Part shown: positions 52,300 to 61,286 of the stretch, piece by piece
How the letters are laid out: each line of letters opens with the position of its first letter
Position numbering within the stretch: position 1 is the first letter of the stretch
Assembly (NCBI GenBank): GCA_002382975.1
Contig: DFTB01000007.1
Span: forward strand, 1-64,000
Length of the DNA: 64,000 nt
Reading direction: 5' to 3'
Source of the DNA: Fibrobacter sp. UBA4223
GTDB taxonomy: Bacteria; Fibrobacterota; Fibrobacteria; Fibrobacterales; Fibrobacteraceae
Notes under the pieces: model-generated
What the model saw: only the letters and a program-made list of their open reading frames with translations
What the model was told of the DNA's origin: nothing
The model's database searches: none
Position numbers and translations under genes: made by a program

Positions 52300-54057
52300 A
52301 TGAAAAAAATCTTGAAAATTTTTAGGCTGCCGGAACTTTATATAGCACTGCTACTTGTTTTGGTACTAGTAGTGCTGAAGGTTTCTGCTCCTGTTATCAA
52401 GAATGTTACTCTAGAAAGACAGAATGAAACAAAAGAAGTCGTGCTCCCGATTCTTAAGCGGATGGGTCAGGGCGAAGTTTTTTCTGTCAAGTTCGGTTTG
52501 AATACGGGATGGTCTCATGGATTGTCCCTAAAATTGGTTCCCGATGATTGCCTTTTGGAGATGTCCATAAATGGTAAGTCTGTGGACCCGAAGCAGTTTC
52601 CGGGTTATTGCGATTGGGCTTCTGGATTCACGTTGACAAAACAAGATTTTGAAAAATACGCGGGATTGCAGGATGAATATAATTTTGACTTGAAAATTCG
52701 AAACAATGGTGGTACTGCAGGATTGTCCGCCTTGATGAAAGCGGACTCTTTTGGATCTCGTGCGCTTACTGTTGTGGTCTTTGTCCTTTTTGGATTGCTG
52801 GTTTTCTTGATAGGTTCACGATACAAATTGCATAAGGGAATCCTGTTGATTTTCCTGCTGGGACTAGCTTTGCGCGGAGCTTATTTTCAGGATACCAGCT
52901 ACAGCCAGCGGGCATACGATGTAGATGGTCACATTGAGTATGTAGGAATTGTGGCAGACGAGCACCGCATTCCAGACAATAAGGAATGTTGGACTTGCTA
53001 CCACCCACCCCTTTATTACCTTTCGGCAATACCCTTCTGGGAAGCCTCCTTCCTGTTCGATTATTCCAAGCCCAGGGCGCTACAATGGTACAGTTTTATC
53101 ATGTCGGCATTGGCCCTGATCTTTGGGCTATATTGCTTGCGCATGCTTTTGAAAGGTAGAGGCTTCTGGCTTGCCGCCTTGCTTTGGACGTTCTGGCCGT
53201 CCCTTGTCATGATGTCTCCGAGGATTACCAACGAAGCCATGTTTTGCATGGCGCATGTGATTTGTTTCTGGGCCATTCTGCGGTATATGGCTACAAAGAA
53301 TGGCGCGTATGTGATTTTATCAGTGGCTCTTGCGGCAATGGCCTATTGGGCGAAATCTACGGGAATCATCACCATCGCTACACTCGGATTGATGTTCCTT
53401 GTTTATTTTGTTCCTGGCAGATTGCTGTCTTTTGAACGTAAGAAAAAAACGGAGTATATTGGTCTTGTGCTGTTTTTGGCCCTTTGCGGCACTGTAGGCG
53501 GCCTTGTGTTGTTCAATCCCGATATTGTGGGGAACTCCAAGAATTTGAACAGCGCCTTGATTGTCGGTGCACAGCCGGGAAATATGCTTTATTTTGATTT
53601 GGAAAACTTCTTGACCCATCCCTACACTAGCGCCTGGGATGACAACATGGGTCGGCAGTATTTCTTGAATTATCTCGCAAAGACATCCCTTTTCGGGGAA
53701 TTCCAGTTGCTGAAAACGACGGCTGGGAACTGGCTGGCGTCCATTATCAGTATTTCGCTGTTGGGCCTTGTGGGATTTGCCCTAGTGGGGCTTTGGCGAA
53801 TAAAGTGGAATGCCAAGACAATTCTTTCCCTTGCTCAGATAGTGATGTTTGTTGTGGCAGTGGCGGCATTAAGGCTGAAATACCCTTATTCGTGCAGTAA
53901 TGATTTCCGCTTTATACTTCCAGTATTGATTCCCTGTATTTGTTTGTCGGTTGAAGGAATTTTTGCCGAGAATGGCTCTGTACGTCGCCGAGTGGCGGGC
54001 GTGTTCCTTGTGCTGATTTTTAGTGGTTGCTCGACAGCTCTAATGCTTTTGCTATAG
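52300..54057 (+). CDS. GT39-like (PMT/ArnT-type) membrane glycosyltransferase
   Basis: The 585-residue protein has about 11 membrane helices. An N-terminal helix is followed by a periplasmic segment. RGAYFQDTSYSQRAYDVDGHIEY carries the acidic motif in the first large loop that marks GT-C glycosyltransferases, and CYHPPLYYL is a typical follow-on. It would transfer a sugar from a polyprenyl phosphate donor to a surface target. It closes the GtrA-oxidoreductase operon. Confidence 0.83.
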   Translation: MKKILKIFRLPELYIALLLVLVLVVLKVSAPVIKNVTLERQNETKEVVLPILKRMGQGEVFSVKFGLNTGWSHGLSLKLVPDDCLLEMSINGKSVDPKQFPGYCDWASGFTLTKQDFEKYAGLQDEYNFDLKIRNNGGTAGLSALMKADSFGSRALTVVVFVLFGLLVFLIGSRYKLHKGILLIFLLGLALRGAYFQDTSYSQRAYDVDGHIEYVGIVADEHRIPDNKECWTCYHPPLYYLSAIPFWEASFLFDYSKPRALQWYSFIMSALALIFGLYCLRMLLKGRGFWLAALLWTFWPSLVMMSPRITNEAMFCMAHVICFWAILRYMATKNGAYVILSVALAAMAYWAKSTGIITIATLGLMFLVYFVPGRLLSFERKKKTEYIGLVLFLALCGTVGGLVLFNPDIVGNSKNLNSALIVGAQPGNMLYFDLENFLTHPYTSAWDDNMGRQYFLNYLAKTSLFGEFQLLKTTAGNWLASIISISLLGLVGFALVGLWRIKWNAKTILSLAQIVMFVVAVAALRLKYPYSCSNDFRFILPVLIPCICLSVEGIFAENGSVRRRVAGVFLVLIFSGCSTALMLLL

Positions 54058-54058
54058 A

Positions 54059-54088
54059 TTGGTCGTATAATTCTCATTTTTGTATATT
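54059..54088 (+). promoter_or_regulatory. Putative promoter of the Bat-like TPR operon
   Basis: TTGGTC (54059-54064), an 18-base spacer and TATATT (54083-54088). The gene starts 27 bases further on. Confidence 0.5.
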
Positions 54089-54115
54089 ACCATTGCAAAG
54101 ATGAAGGCTTGAAAA

Positions 54116-54853
54116 ATGCGATTGTTTTTGGTCATGTTGTGTGTGCTGTCGGTGTCGCTTTTTGCGCGACCTATAAACGACGGCAATAAACTTTTTAAGA
54201 ATGGCGACTATGCCGGTGCTTTGGAAAAGTATATGAAGGCCCGGGAAGCGGAGCCTGCAAACCCGTTGTTGTTTTACAATATCGGCACTTGCCAGTACAA
54301 GTTGGGCAATTACGACGAGGCCAAGAAGGAATTGGAAAGCGCCGTACGCATGCCCGACAAGAAAATGGCGGCCAAGGCGGCCTACAACCTGGCCAATACA
54401 CATTTTCGCATAGGTGAAAAGGCGGCCGAAGGTAGCGAACGCATTGCCGCCTGGCGGGAGTCCGTTGCCTACTTGAAAAAGGCTATCGACCTGGACAATG
54501 GTTTTGAAAACGCCAAGAAAAACGTGGAAATCGTGCAGCGTAAGCTGAAAGAAGAACTGGACAAGCAAAAGCAGAACCAGGAACAGAATCAGGACCAAAA
54601 CAACGACCAGAAACAGCCGCCCCTGAGCGAAAAGGCGAAGGAAGTTCTGGCCCGTGCATTGCAGCTTTGCAAGGACGGCAAGTATGCCGAAGGCAAGGAA
54701 ATGCTGGAAAACCTGATTGCCGAAGACGAAACGGCTGGTCAGCTCAGCGGGCATGTGCAGCGCATTGACGACATTATCGAAATCAAGGCTGGCCGAAAGC
54801 CCAAGGCAAAGATTGACGCCAGCAACACCGACAACGACCTGGAGGTAATCTGA
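54116..54853 (+). CDS. Exported TPR protein (Bat-like)
   Basis: The 245-residue protein has a signal peptide (LVMLCVLSVSLFA-RP) and TPR units: NDGNKLFKNGDYAGALEKYMKA, PLLFYNIGTCQYKLGNYDEAKKEL, KAAYNLANTHFRIGEKAAEGS. A Gln/Asn/Lys/Asp tract (about 145-170) separates these from a final helical pair. The arrangement resembles BatC/BatE proteins of aerotolerance operons; no BatA/BatB-like genes are present downstream. It overlaps the next gene (TGATG). Confidence 0.82.
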   Translation: MRLFLVMLCVLSVSLFARPINDGNKLFKNGDYAGALEKYMKAREAEPANPLLFYNIGTCQYKLGNYDEAKKELESAVRMPDKKMAAKAAYNLANTHFRIGEKAAEGSERIAAWRESVAYLKKAIDLDNGFENAKKNVEIVQRKLKEELDKQKQNQEQNQDQNNDQKQPPLSEKAKEVLARALQLCKDGKYAEGKEMLENLIAEDETAGQLSGHVQRIDDIIEIKAGRKPKAKIDASNTDNDLEVI

Positions 54854-55614
54854 TGATTATAATTCGGGGTTCGGAGTTCGGAGTTCGGAATTGTCATTGC
54901 GAAACGCATCATCCTGAGCGGCGAAACCGCGAAGGATCCAGTCATTCGTCACCCTGGAGCGTAGCAATAGGGTCCATTGTTATGGTTTTGCTTTTGTCCG
55001 CAGCTGCCTTTGCCGCCCCCAAGTCGGCATCGGCCTACTACAGCGATGCGGCATTCCAGTATATTGAGAACCGCTTGCCCTCTGCAGAAATTACCTGTAA
55101 CGAAGGCCTGCAATACTACCCCAACGATCAAAAGTTGCAGATGCTCCTGGACCGTATTCACGAGGCCAAGGACGAGCAGAAGAACGAAAACAAGAAGAAC
55201 GACAAGAACCAGGATAACAACCAAGACCAGAATCAAGACCAAAACCAGCAGGACCAGCAAAACCAGGACCAAAACGGCGAAGGCAATTCCAGCGGTTCAG
55301 AAAGTTCCTCAAGCGCTTCCGATGAGCAGGACCAGAACGGCGGCGGCCAGTCCAGCAGCTCGGATGCGGGAAGCTCCGGCGGCGAAGGCGGTGCCGGCGA
55401 ACAGCCCGAACCTGAGCAGTCCGAAGAAGGCTCCAGCGACAGCCAGGGCGATTCCTCTAACGATGGCGCAGAACCGGAAGAACAGCCCGTGCAGATGGGC
55501 GAGATGAGCCCCGAAGAAGCGGCACAGCTCCTGAAGGATTTTGACGAACAGAACGGCGAACGTAAGCCCTGGAAGCCTATCCGCGGCCAGGCTCGGCCAG
55601 CTAAGGACTGGTAA
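54853..55614 (+). CDS. Second Bat-like protein with repeat-derived N-terminus and Gln/Asp/Asn/Ser tract
   Basis: The 253-residue frame starts with about 40 residues encoded by dispersed repeats (54866-54965), then a hydrophobic stretch (IVMVLLLSAAAFA-APKS) that looks like the original signal peptide. A short TPR-like segment (YIENRLPSAEITCNEGLQYYPNDQKLQMLLDRIHEAKDE) follows, then a long low-complexity tract of Gln/Asp/Asn and Ser (about 115-215). The C-terminus reads EMSPEEAAQLLKDFDEQNGERKPWKP, as in BatE-like proteins. Translation may start at 54982 instead. Confidence 0.7.
   Translation: MIIIRGSEFGVRNCHCETHHPERRNREGSSHSSPWSVAIGSIVMVLLLSAAAFAAPKSASAYYSDAAFQYIENRLPSAEITCNEGLQYYPNDQKLQMLLDRIHEAKDEQKNENKKNDKNQDNNQDQNQDQNQQDQQNQDQNGEGNSSGSESSSSASDEQDQNGGGQSSSSDAGSSGGEGGAGEQPEPEQSEEGSSDSQGDSSNDGAEPEEQPVQMGEMSPEEAAQLLKDFDEQNGERKPWKPIRGQARPAKDW
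54859..54965 (+). repeat. Two repeat families at the 5' end of a coding sequence
   Basis: GGGGTTCGGAGTTCGGAGTT (54864 on) joins GTCATTGCGAAACGCATCAT (54893 on) and CCTGAGCGGCGAAACCGCGA, ending GTAGCAATAG. All are seen between genes elsewhere in the window. They fill the space before the likely signal peptide of the second Bat-like gene. Confidence 0.75.
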
Positions 55615-55624
55615 GGAGGTTAAT

Positions 55625-57064
55625 ATGAAAACAATGCAATTCCTTCTCGTCGGTGCGCTGGCGTGCTCTGCATTGTTGTTGTCTGCGTGTACGCACAAGT
55701 CTCCTTCCGGTACGGGGACAGAGGAGGAAGCCCCGGAAAGGCTAGTCCCTTCGAAAGAATTGTCCGCCAATTACACCCTGCTGGACCTTTTTTATATCTA
55801 TGGACACGCCCGTAACGAGATAGAGGGCAGTGTCGACGCCTACGTTGGTAAGGGTTCCGCTTTGGATAGCAAAAATGCTTTCGGAGAAAAGAGCTGCACC
55901 AAGGGATATTATGATGTGTGCTATATGTACAACCAGATGACTGACCCCTACACGCGTTACTATGACCCGACAATGGCCGCAACGATGCTAGCATCCCTTG
56001 TCGAATCTGAAAAAGGCTTAAGGATTGTGGGGATTGAATCTGCCCCCTATGACGAATTTGACGTGGAACTGTTTGTTGTGACATCGGCGGATGAGGGGGC
56101 CAGGAACCTCGGAATCCAAGAAGGCGACCTCTATTCCATGGACGACTTAATGATGGCCTATGAGGAATATTCCGGTCAAGATACAATCATGCTGGACATT
56201 GCACGTCCGCTTCAGAATCAGTTATATCCTGTAAAGGTTAAAGTTGCCGTCGAGGAAATAGGCCGGCTACCTACGGTGTACCTTCATTACGAGCAAGATG
56301 GTATGGGCGATTCCATACCGGTTATCAGGATAACGGAATTTGACAGTAAGACCTTGGACGACTCGGGTACTTATGGGGAATTTGCCGAAGCCCTGAAAAA
56401 GACTGCTGGTTCAAAAGCCACCATTATAGATTTGCGCAATAATGGTGGCGGGGATACCGATCATTGTATTGCCGCCGCGGAGCAATTTCTTTCTAAAGGG
56501 GATACCATTGTTATAGATATCATTGCCGATGCGGATTCTGTTTTGGCCGATGGCAGGCAGAAGTACATCCAGAAATTGGATACTGTGATTGTTGTCGCGG
56601 GCCAGGATGGAAGCGCAAGGGACCGCTATGTTGTTATGCTTGCGAATGAGATGTCGGCCAGTTGTGCAGAATTGATGCTTTCGGCTATTGCCTCCAACAA
56701 GAAATCCCCTGTGGTTGGTACCTTGACTTACGGAAAGCAGATTGCGCAGTTAGGGATAGCGAAGGGGGAGGAAAACGAGGATATCCCCATTGCCTTGCCT
56801 GACGGATTGGCAATCATTACGGCAATGTATTCCTACGACAAAGACTGGAAACTATACCATGACTTAGGAATAGTTCCTGATTTTGAAATAAAAACCAGAA
56901 AGGCACAAATGGAAAAGGCTGTTGAACTGGCCAGTTCGGCGACCTATAGGCGCACTGCCGGATATGGTACCGAAAGGCTCGGTCACTTTGCAAAGCCTGC
57001 CGTCCAGACAAGGGGAAGGTCCCCGCTGAAGGCCATGAAGATGCGCTATAAGATTATCCGCTGA
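55625..57064 (+). CDS. S41-family (C-terminal-processing-type) peptidase lipoprotein
   Basis: The ATG at 55625 follows AAGGAGG; an in-frame upstream start is unlikely. The 479-residue protein has a lipoprotein signal (ACSALLLSAC). Residues 40-150 form an N-terminal helical region, a PDZ-like part follows (about 150-220), and the S41 core starts at IDLRNNGGGDTDHC. The nucleophile Ser is in NEMSASCAELML and the Lys in GTLTYGKQ. S41 proteases cut C-termini of exported proteins. It may process outer-membrane or secreted proteins. Confidence 0.85.
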   Translation: MKTMQFLLVGALACSALLLSACTHKSPSGTGTEEEAPERLVPSKELSANYTLLDLFYIYGHARNEIEGSVDAYVGKGSALDSKNAFGEKSCTKGYYDVCYMYNQMTDPYTRYYDPTMAATMLASLVESEKGLRIVGIESAPYDEFDVELFVVTSADEGARNLGIQEGDLYSMDDLMMAYEEYSGQDTIMLDIARPLQNQLYPVKVKVAVEEIGRLPTVYLHYEQDGMGDSIPVIRITEFDSKTLDDSGTYGEFAEALKKTAGSKATIIDLRNNGGGDTDHCIAAAEQFLSKGDTIVIDIIADADSVLADGRQKYIQKLDTVIVVAGQDGSARDRYVVMLANEMSASCAELMLSAIASNKKSPVVGTLTYGKQIAQLGIAKGEENEDIPIALPDGLAIITAMYSYDKDWKLYHDLGIVPDFEIKTRKAQMEKAVELASSATYRRTAGYGTERLGHFAKPAVQTRGRSPLKAMKMRYKIIR

Positions 57065-57068
57065 TTCC

Positions 57069-58457
57069 ATGCCCTCCCGTACCTACGCCGCCATAGATTT
57101 AAAGTCGTTCTTTGCTTCGGTGGAATGTATCCTCCGGGGCCTTGACCCCTTAAAGGCAAAGCTGGTGGTGGCCGACGAGAGCCGTACCGAAAAGACCATC
57201 TGCCTTGCGGTGACGCCTGCGCTGAAGGCCTACGGGATTCCTGGACGGGCCCGGCTTTTCGAAGTGAACCAGAAGGTCCGGGAGGTGGAACGACGCACAG
57301 GCGAGAAGGTGGAGTTCTTGATTGCAAAACCCCAGATGGCAAGGTACGTGGAGTATTCCACGAAGGTGTACAACGTTTACCTCAAGTACGTAAGTGCCGA
57401 AGATATTCACGCCTATTCCATCGACGAATGTTTTCTGGACTTGACGAAGTATCTGAAGCTGTACAAGAAAACCGCGCGGGAACTGGTAAAGACCATCATT
57501 CAAGATGTATTCACCACCACGGGAATCACTGCAACAGGAGGCATCGGCACAAATCTGTACCTGTGCAAGATTGCTATGGACGTGATGGCAAAGCATGTCG
57601 AGGCGGACAGCGACGGCGTGCGCATTGCGGAACTGGACGAGATGAGTTACCGCAGGCAACTGTGGGCCCACAAGCCCATTACCAACTTTTGGCAGGTGGG
57701 CCGTGGCATCGCAGCCAGGCTGGAAAAGTGCCACCTGAACCATGGGCGGGGAATCCATACCATGGGAGACATTGCCCGTGTAAGCGTCAAGGAACCTGAC
57801 GCCCTGTACAAGATGTTCGGCGTGAATGCGGAAATCCTGATAGACCACGCCTGGGGATACGAACCCTGTACCATCGCAGACATCAAGAGGGCGAAGCCCC
57901 AGTCCCAGAGCATGGGAGAAGGCCAGGTGTTGCAGGACCCCTACCCCTTCGACAAGGCCCGCCTGGTGGTGCGGGAAATGGTGGATACGGTATCCATGCG
58001 CCTGGTAGAAAACGACCTGGTGGCCAAGGGCATGGTGCTTACGGTAGGTTACGACAGGGAGAATGTGGACAAGGGAATTTACCACGGCGAAACGGTGCAG
58101 GATTTTTACGGACGCACAATCCCGAAACCCGCTCACGGCACGGCTTCTATCGGGCATTACACCAGTTCACAGTCCGCCTTTGCCGAGGCGGTCATGCGGC
58201 TTTTCGACCGGATTGTGGACCCGCAACTGACGGTGCGCCGCTTGAACCTGGTGGCCATCGACGTGGTAGATGAAAGCAACCAGGGCTACGACCTGTTTAC
58301 CGATGCCCAGAAGCAGGAACGTGAAAAGAAACGCCTCAAGGCGGAACTGCTCATCAAGAAGCGCTTCGGCAAGAACGCCATCGTCAAGGGCATGGACCTG
58401 CAGGAGGGCGCCACCACCGTAGAGCGGAACGGACAAATCGGAGGACACCGTGCATAG
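57069..58457 (+). CDS. Y-family DNA polymerase (DinB/UmuC type)
   Basis: The 462-residue polymerase has the Y-family palm motif YAAIDLKSFFASVEC (Asp10) and catalytic YSIDECFLDL (Asp and Glu about 118-119). It then has TGGIGTNLYLCKIAMDVMAKH and the little-finger domain from about residue 250. It copies damaged DNA. Members of this subgroup are followed by a small partner gene, as here at 58551. The C-terminus carries charged residues but no clear clamp-binding motif. Confidence 0.92.
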   Translation: MPSRTYAAIDLKSFFASVECILRGLDPLKAKLVVADESRTEKTICLAVTPALKAYGIPGRARLFEVNQKVREVERRTGEKVEFLIAKPQMARYVEYSTKVYNVYLKYVSAEDIHAYSIDECFLDLTKYLKLYKKTARELVKTIIQDVFTTTGITATGGIGTNLYLCKIAMDVMAKHVEADSDGVRIAELDEMSYRRQLWAHKPITNFWQVGRGIAARLEKCHLNHGRGIHTMGDIARVSVKEPDALYKMFGVNAEILIDHAWGYEPCTIADIKRAKPQSQSMGEGQVLQDPYPFDKARLVVREMVDTVSMRLVENDLVAKGMVLTVGYDRENVDKGIYHGETVQDFYGRTIPKPAHGTASIGHYTSSQSAFAEAVMRLFDRIVDPQLTVRRLNLVAIDVVDESNQGYDLFTDAQKQEREKKRLKAELLIKKRFGKNAIVKGMDLQEGATTVERNGQIGGHRA

Positions 58458-58550
58458 TCATGAGTTGCAAGTTGCGAGTTATGAGTTTTAATTATGGACT
58501 AAAATATTTTTGTACTTTTCTCAGAGGCGCATAGCGCCGACTTATGACTC
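58458..58550. repeat. GAGTTGCAAGTTGCGAGTTATGAGTT tandem units
   Basis: CATGAGTTGCAAGTTGCGAG (from about 58460) continues ATGAGTTTTAATTATGGAC. ACTTATGACTCATGACTCAG (about 58541 on) gives a mirrored version before the next gene. No gene is present. Confidence 0.6.
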
Positions 58551-58772
58551 ATGACTCAGGACTACACAGACATAATAGATCTGCCCTACCCGAGGGACGA
58601 CTGGAACTTTCTCATGAAACACCCCCGCATGAGCATGGAATCCCGTGCGAAGATTTTCGCCCCCTTTGCGGCCCTAAGGGGCCACAGCACCGCCCTTGCC
58701 AAGACCGCCGAGCAGAAAATGGACGACGTGGCCCACGAATTGACCCTGGACGACCAGGAATTCGGTGCATAA
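58551..58772 (+). CDS. Small partner protein of Y-family polymerases
   Basis: The 73-residue protein reads YTDIIDLPYPRDDWNFLMKHPRMSMESRAKIFAPFAALRGHST. The core HPRMSMxxRAxxFAPFAAL is the signature of a small family found next to Y-family polymerases in many bacteria (often called YolD-like). It lies 93 bases after the polymerase. The molecular role is not established; regulation of the polymerase is likely from context. Confidence 0.85.
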   Translation: MTQDYTDIIDLPYPRDDWNFLMKHPRMSMESRAKIFAPFAALRGHSTALAKTAEQKMDDVAHELTLDDQEFGA

Positions 58773-58854
58773 ATTGGCTTTTTTTTGCATAAAATTACAT
58801 TCTTTGCCAAAAGCATTTTTTTAACAATTCTTTTCTAGGAAAAATCGAGTTTCG

Positions 58855-58864
58855 TATATATATT
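58855..58864 (+). promoter_or_regulatory. -10 region placing transcription start near the GH9 ATG
   Basis: TATATATATT at 58855-58864 lies seven bases before the ATG at 58871. If the TATATT at 58859-58864 is the -10, the message starts at or next to the ATG. No ribosome-binding site is visible; the -35 is weak. Confidence 0.5.
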
Positions 58865-58870
58865 TAAGTT

Positions 58871-61099
58871 ATGCGCAAACTTTATTTTCCTCTTTTTCTA
58901 GGCGTGGCATCCATGGCAGGTGCTGCTGTCACGTTCCATTATAATGTGGCCGGTTACGATTCTAACCTTCCCAAGGCACTGGTGGTGGAATCCAGCGACA
59001 ATTTGAACGGAGCGAGCTATTCCATCAAGAAGGACGGAGCGACGGTCGCTTCGGGAACTTTCGGTGTGGGGTCGATTCCCACGGGGTGGACCAATGGCTT
59101 TACCGTCTATTACAACCTTGATTTTTCCCAAGTCAAGACACCGGGGTCCTATACCGTTGAATTCGAGTCCGGCGGCAACACAGTGACATCGAAGGCAATT
59201 ACCGTTGCAGACAAAAACCTGGCGAGTACGACCCTAGGGCTTGTGCTCAATTATTTCCGACTGGATCGTAATACTATGACGGGGCATAAAAGTGCGACGA
59301 TTTACGGAAGCAGCCAGAAAAAGGATGTTCACGGCGGTTGGAGTGATGCCTCCGGTGACTATGGCACCTACCTTTCCCATTTGTCTTACGCCAACTACAT
59401 GAATCCTCAGCAAATTCCTTTGACGGTTTGGGTTCTTGCGCACGCCAACGAGCATATCCCTACGGCCGTAACCACGGCCACAAGTGGAGGCTTTGCCCTT
59501 GACGAGGCCCTCTGGGGTGCAGACTTTTTGGTACGCATGCTGAGTGATGACGGGTATTTCTACACCACTGTCTTTAATGGGTGGAATGCATCCGATGGCG
59601 GCTGGAACCTGTGCGCCTTTTCGGGTAGTGCAGGAACGATGTCTTCCAATTACCAGGCTGCCTACCGCGAAGGTGGCGGTATGGCCATTGCGGCTTTGGC
59701 CAGAGCCTCTACGTTAGGGAAGGGTGGCGACTACACCTCGGACGAGTATTTGGCTGCCGCCAAGACCGGCTTCGATCATCTAGAAAGTAAGCAGACCTTG
59801 GGTGGGGATTGTGCTTATTGCGATGATAAAAAGGAAAATATCATTGACGATTATACGGCTCTTATGGCGGCAACGGAACTTTCCATTGCCACAGGCCTGT
59901 CCAAATACATGACTGCTGCTCGCAAGAGGGCGGAACACCTGATCGACCGCCTTAGTGACGATGGCTATTTCTGGAGCGATAACGACAAGACCCGTCCGTT
60001 CTTCCATGCTAGCGACGCCGGGCTTCCTGTGGTGGCTTTGCTTCGCTACATAGAAATGGAGAACAATATCGCGTATGAACCCTGCCCGCCAGAGGCAAAC
60101 TGTGACAATCCCGGCGAGGTCTTGATGAAAAAAGCCGCCGAAGCTGTCAAGAAACATCTGGATTGGATGATCAGCGTGACAGACCGCCAAAACAATCATT
60201 TCGGCTATGCCAAGCAAGTTGTCAAAACCGGCGGCAAAATCCAAACGAATTTCTTTATCCCTCATGACAATGAGACCAATTACTGGTGGCAGGGAGAAAG
60301 TGCAAGACTTGGTTCTTTGGCCTCGGCTGCAGTGTATGCCTCAAGGATGCTTAGCTACACTGATTCCGTGAAGGCGTTCCGGTATGCGGCAGACCAGTTG
60401 GACTGGCTCTTGGGCAAGAACCCCTTCGATTTGAACGTCATGAAGGGCGTCGGCACTAAGAATCCGCCGGTTTATCAGAGCTATTCAAGTACAACGTTTA
60501 CAGGTGGCATTGCCAACGGTATTACCGGGAAAAATACGGATGGTTCCGGCATCGTGTGGGACGATTATTATGCGGCGGGCTTTTCTGAATCCTGGCAGAC
60601 CTGGCGTTGGGAAGAACAGTGGTTGCCCCATGCCACCTGGTACCTGATGGCCCTTGCGACCTGCTACGACGAGCATCCGGTGAAGGTTGTTTTCCCGTCT
60701 TCGAGTTCCTCGGGTCAAGGCAGTTCCAGTAGTTCGGGCAGCAATGGTGATATTACCAGCTCCAATTCCGGCAGTAACGGAGACTCCGGTTCTGGCGGCG
60801 GCTCCAATCCGACCGGAAATTCCTCTGGTTCCAATGACAAGGGCGGCAAGGATACGGACGGTTTACTCCAGGTTGCGACCGCTGTGGGATTCTCGGTTTT
60901 GCAGTCCGGAAATACCCTGCAGGTAACCTTCGCAAATCCTGACCAGCGTAAGTTCTGCCTGATAGATGTGCATGGCCGTGTGGTGATGAGCACTATCTTA
61001 TTGAACGCAAGCAATACGGTTCAGCTGTCCACGCTACCTAAGGGAATCTACCTGGTGCATGTCCAGGGATTCGCCCCGAAGAAGATTGTAGTGCGGTAA
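58871..61099 (+). CDS. Secreted GH9 cellulase with Ser-rich linker and C-terminal sorting-type domain
   Basis: The 742-residue protein has a signal peptide (LGVASMAGAA-VTF), an Ig-like N-terminal domain (about 20-110) and a GH9 catalytic domain. HGGWSDASGDYGTYL holds the two catalytic-base Asp (Asp159, Asp163), and NYWWQGESARLGSLAS includes the likely acid Glu. The processive-type sequence EEQWLPHATWYLMAL closes the domain. A linker of Ser/Gly/Asn (about 613-660) precedes a C-terminal domain (LLQVATAVGFSVLQSG...GIYLVHVQGFAPKKIVVR) resembling type IX sorting domains. It hydrolyses beta-1,4-glucans outside the cell. Confidence 0.92.
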   Translation: MRKLYFPLFLGVASMAGAAVTFHYNVAGYDSNLPKALVVESSDNLNGASYSIKKDGATVASGTFGVGSIPTGWTNGFTVYYNLDFSQVKTPGSYTVEFESGGNTVTSKAITVADKNLASTTLGLVLNYFRLDRNTMTGHKSATIYGSSQKKDVHGGWSDASGDYGTYLSHLSYANYMNPQQIPLTVWVLAHANEHIPTAVTTATSGGFALDEALWGADFLVRMLSDDGYFYTTVFNGWNASDGGWNLCAFSGSAGTMSSNYQAAYREGGGMAIAALARASTLGKGGDYTSDEYLAAAKTGFDHLESKQTLGGDCAYCDDKKENIIDDYTALMAATELSIATGLSKYMTAARKRAEHLIDRLSDDGYFWSDNDKTRPFFHASDAGLPVVALLRYIEMENNIAYEPCPPEANCDNPGEVLMKKAAEAVKKHLDWMISVTDRQNNHFGYAKQVVKTGGKIQTNFFIPHDNETNYWWQGESARLGSLASAAVYASRMLSYTDSVKAFRYAADQLDWLLGKNPFDLNVMKGVGTKNPPVYQSYSSTTFTGGIANGITGKNTDGSGIVWDDYYAAGFSESWQTWRWEEQWLPHATWYLMALATCYDEHPVKVVFPSSSSSGQGSSSSSGSNGDITSSNSGSNGDSGSGGGSNPTGNSSGSNDKGGKDTDGLLQVATAVGFSVLQSGNTLQVTFANPDQRKFCLIDVHGRVVMSTILLNASNTVQLSTLPKGIYLVHVQGFAPKKIVVR

Positions 61100-61134
61100 A
61101 GCCCTTTACCATCCGTCGGTTTATACACCTCGTC

Positions 61135-61245
61135 ATGCTCGACCAGGTCGAGCATCCGTGAGCAACAAAGCCCCAGTTATTAAACTGGGGCGGTTGCCGT
61201 CTTCCGTGAGCTATCAAAAAAGTCCCCGACACTGTCGGGGACTTT
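61135..61245. terminator. Three stacked hairpins between convergent cellulase genes
   Basis: ATGCTCGACC-a-GGTCGAGCAT (61135-61155), GCCCCAGTT-atta-AACTGGGGC (61170-61191) and AAAGTCCCCGACA-c-TGTCGGGGACTTT (61219-61245) are perfect palindromes. The last, with flanking A and T runs, should terminate transcription in both directions. The first belongs to the GACC/GGTC repeat family seen at 26840. Confidence 0.85.
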
Positions 61246-61286
61246 CTATATCCTGAAAGCTGCGGCGATCCCGCTGCAAGCCTAAT

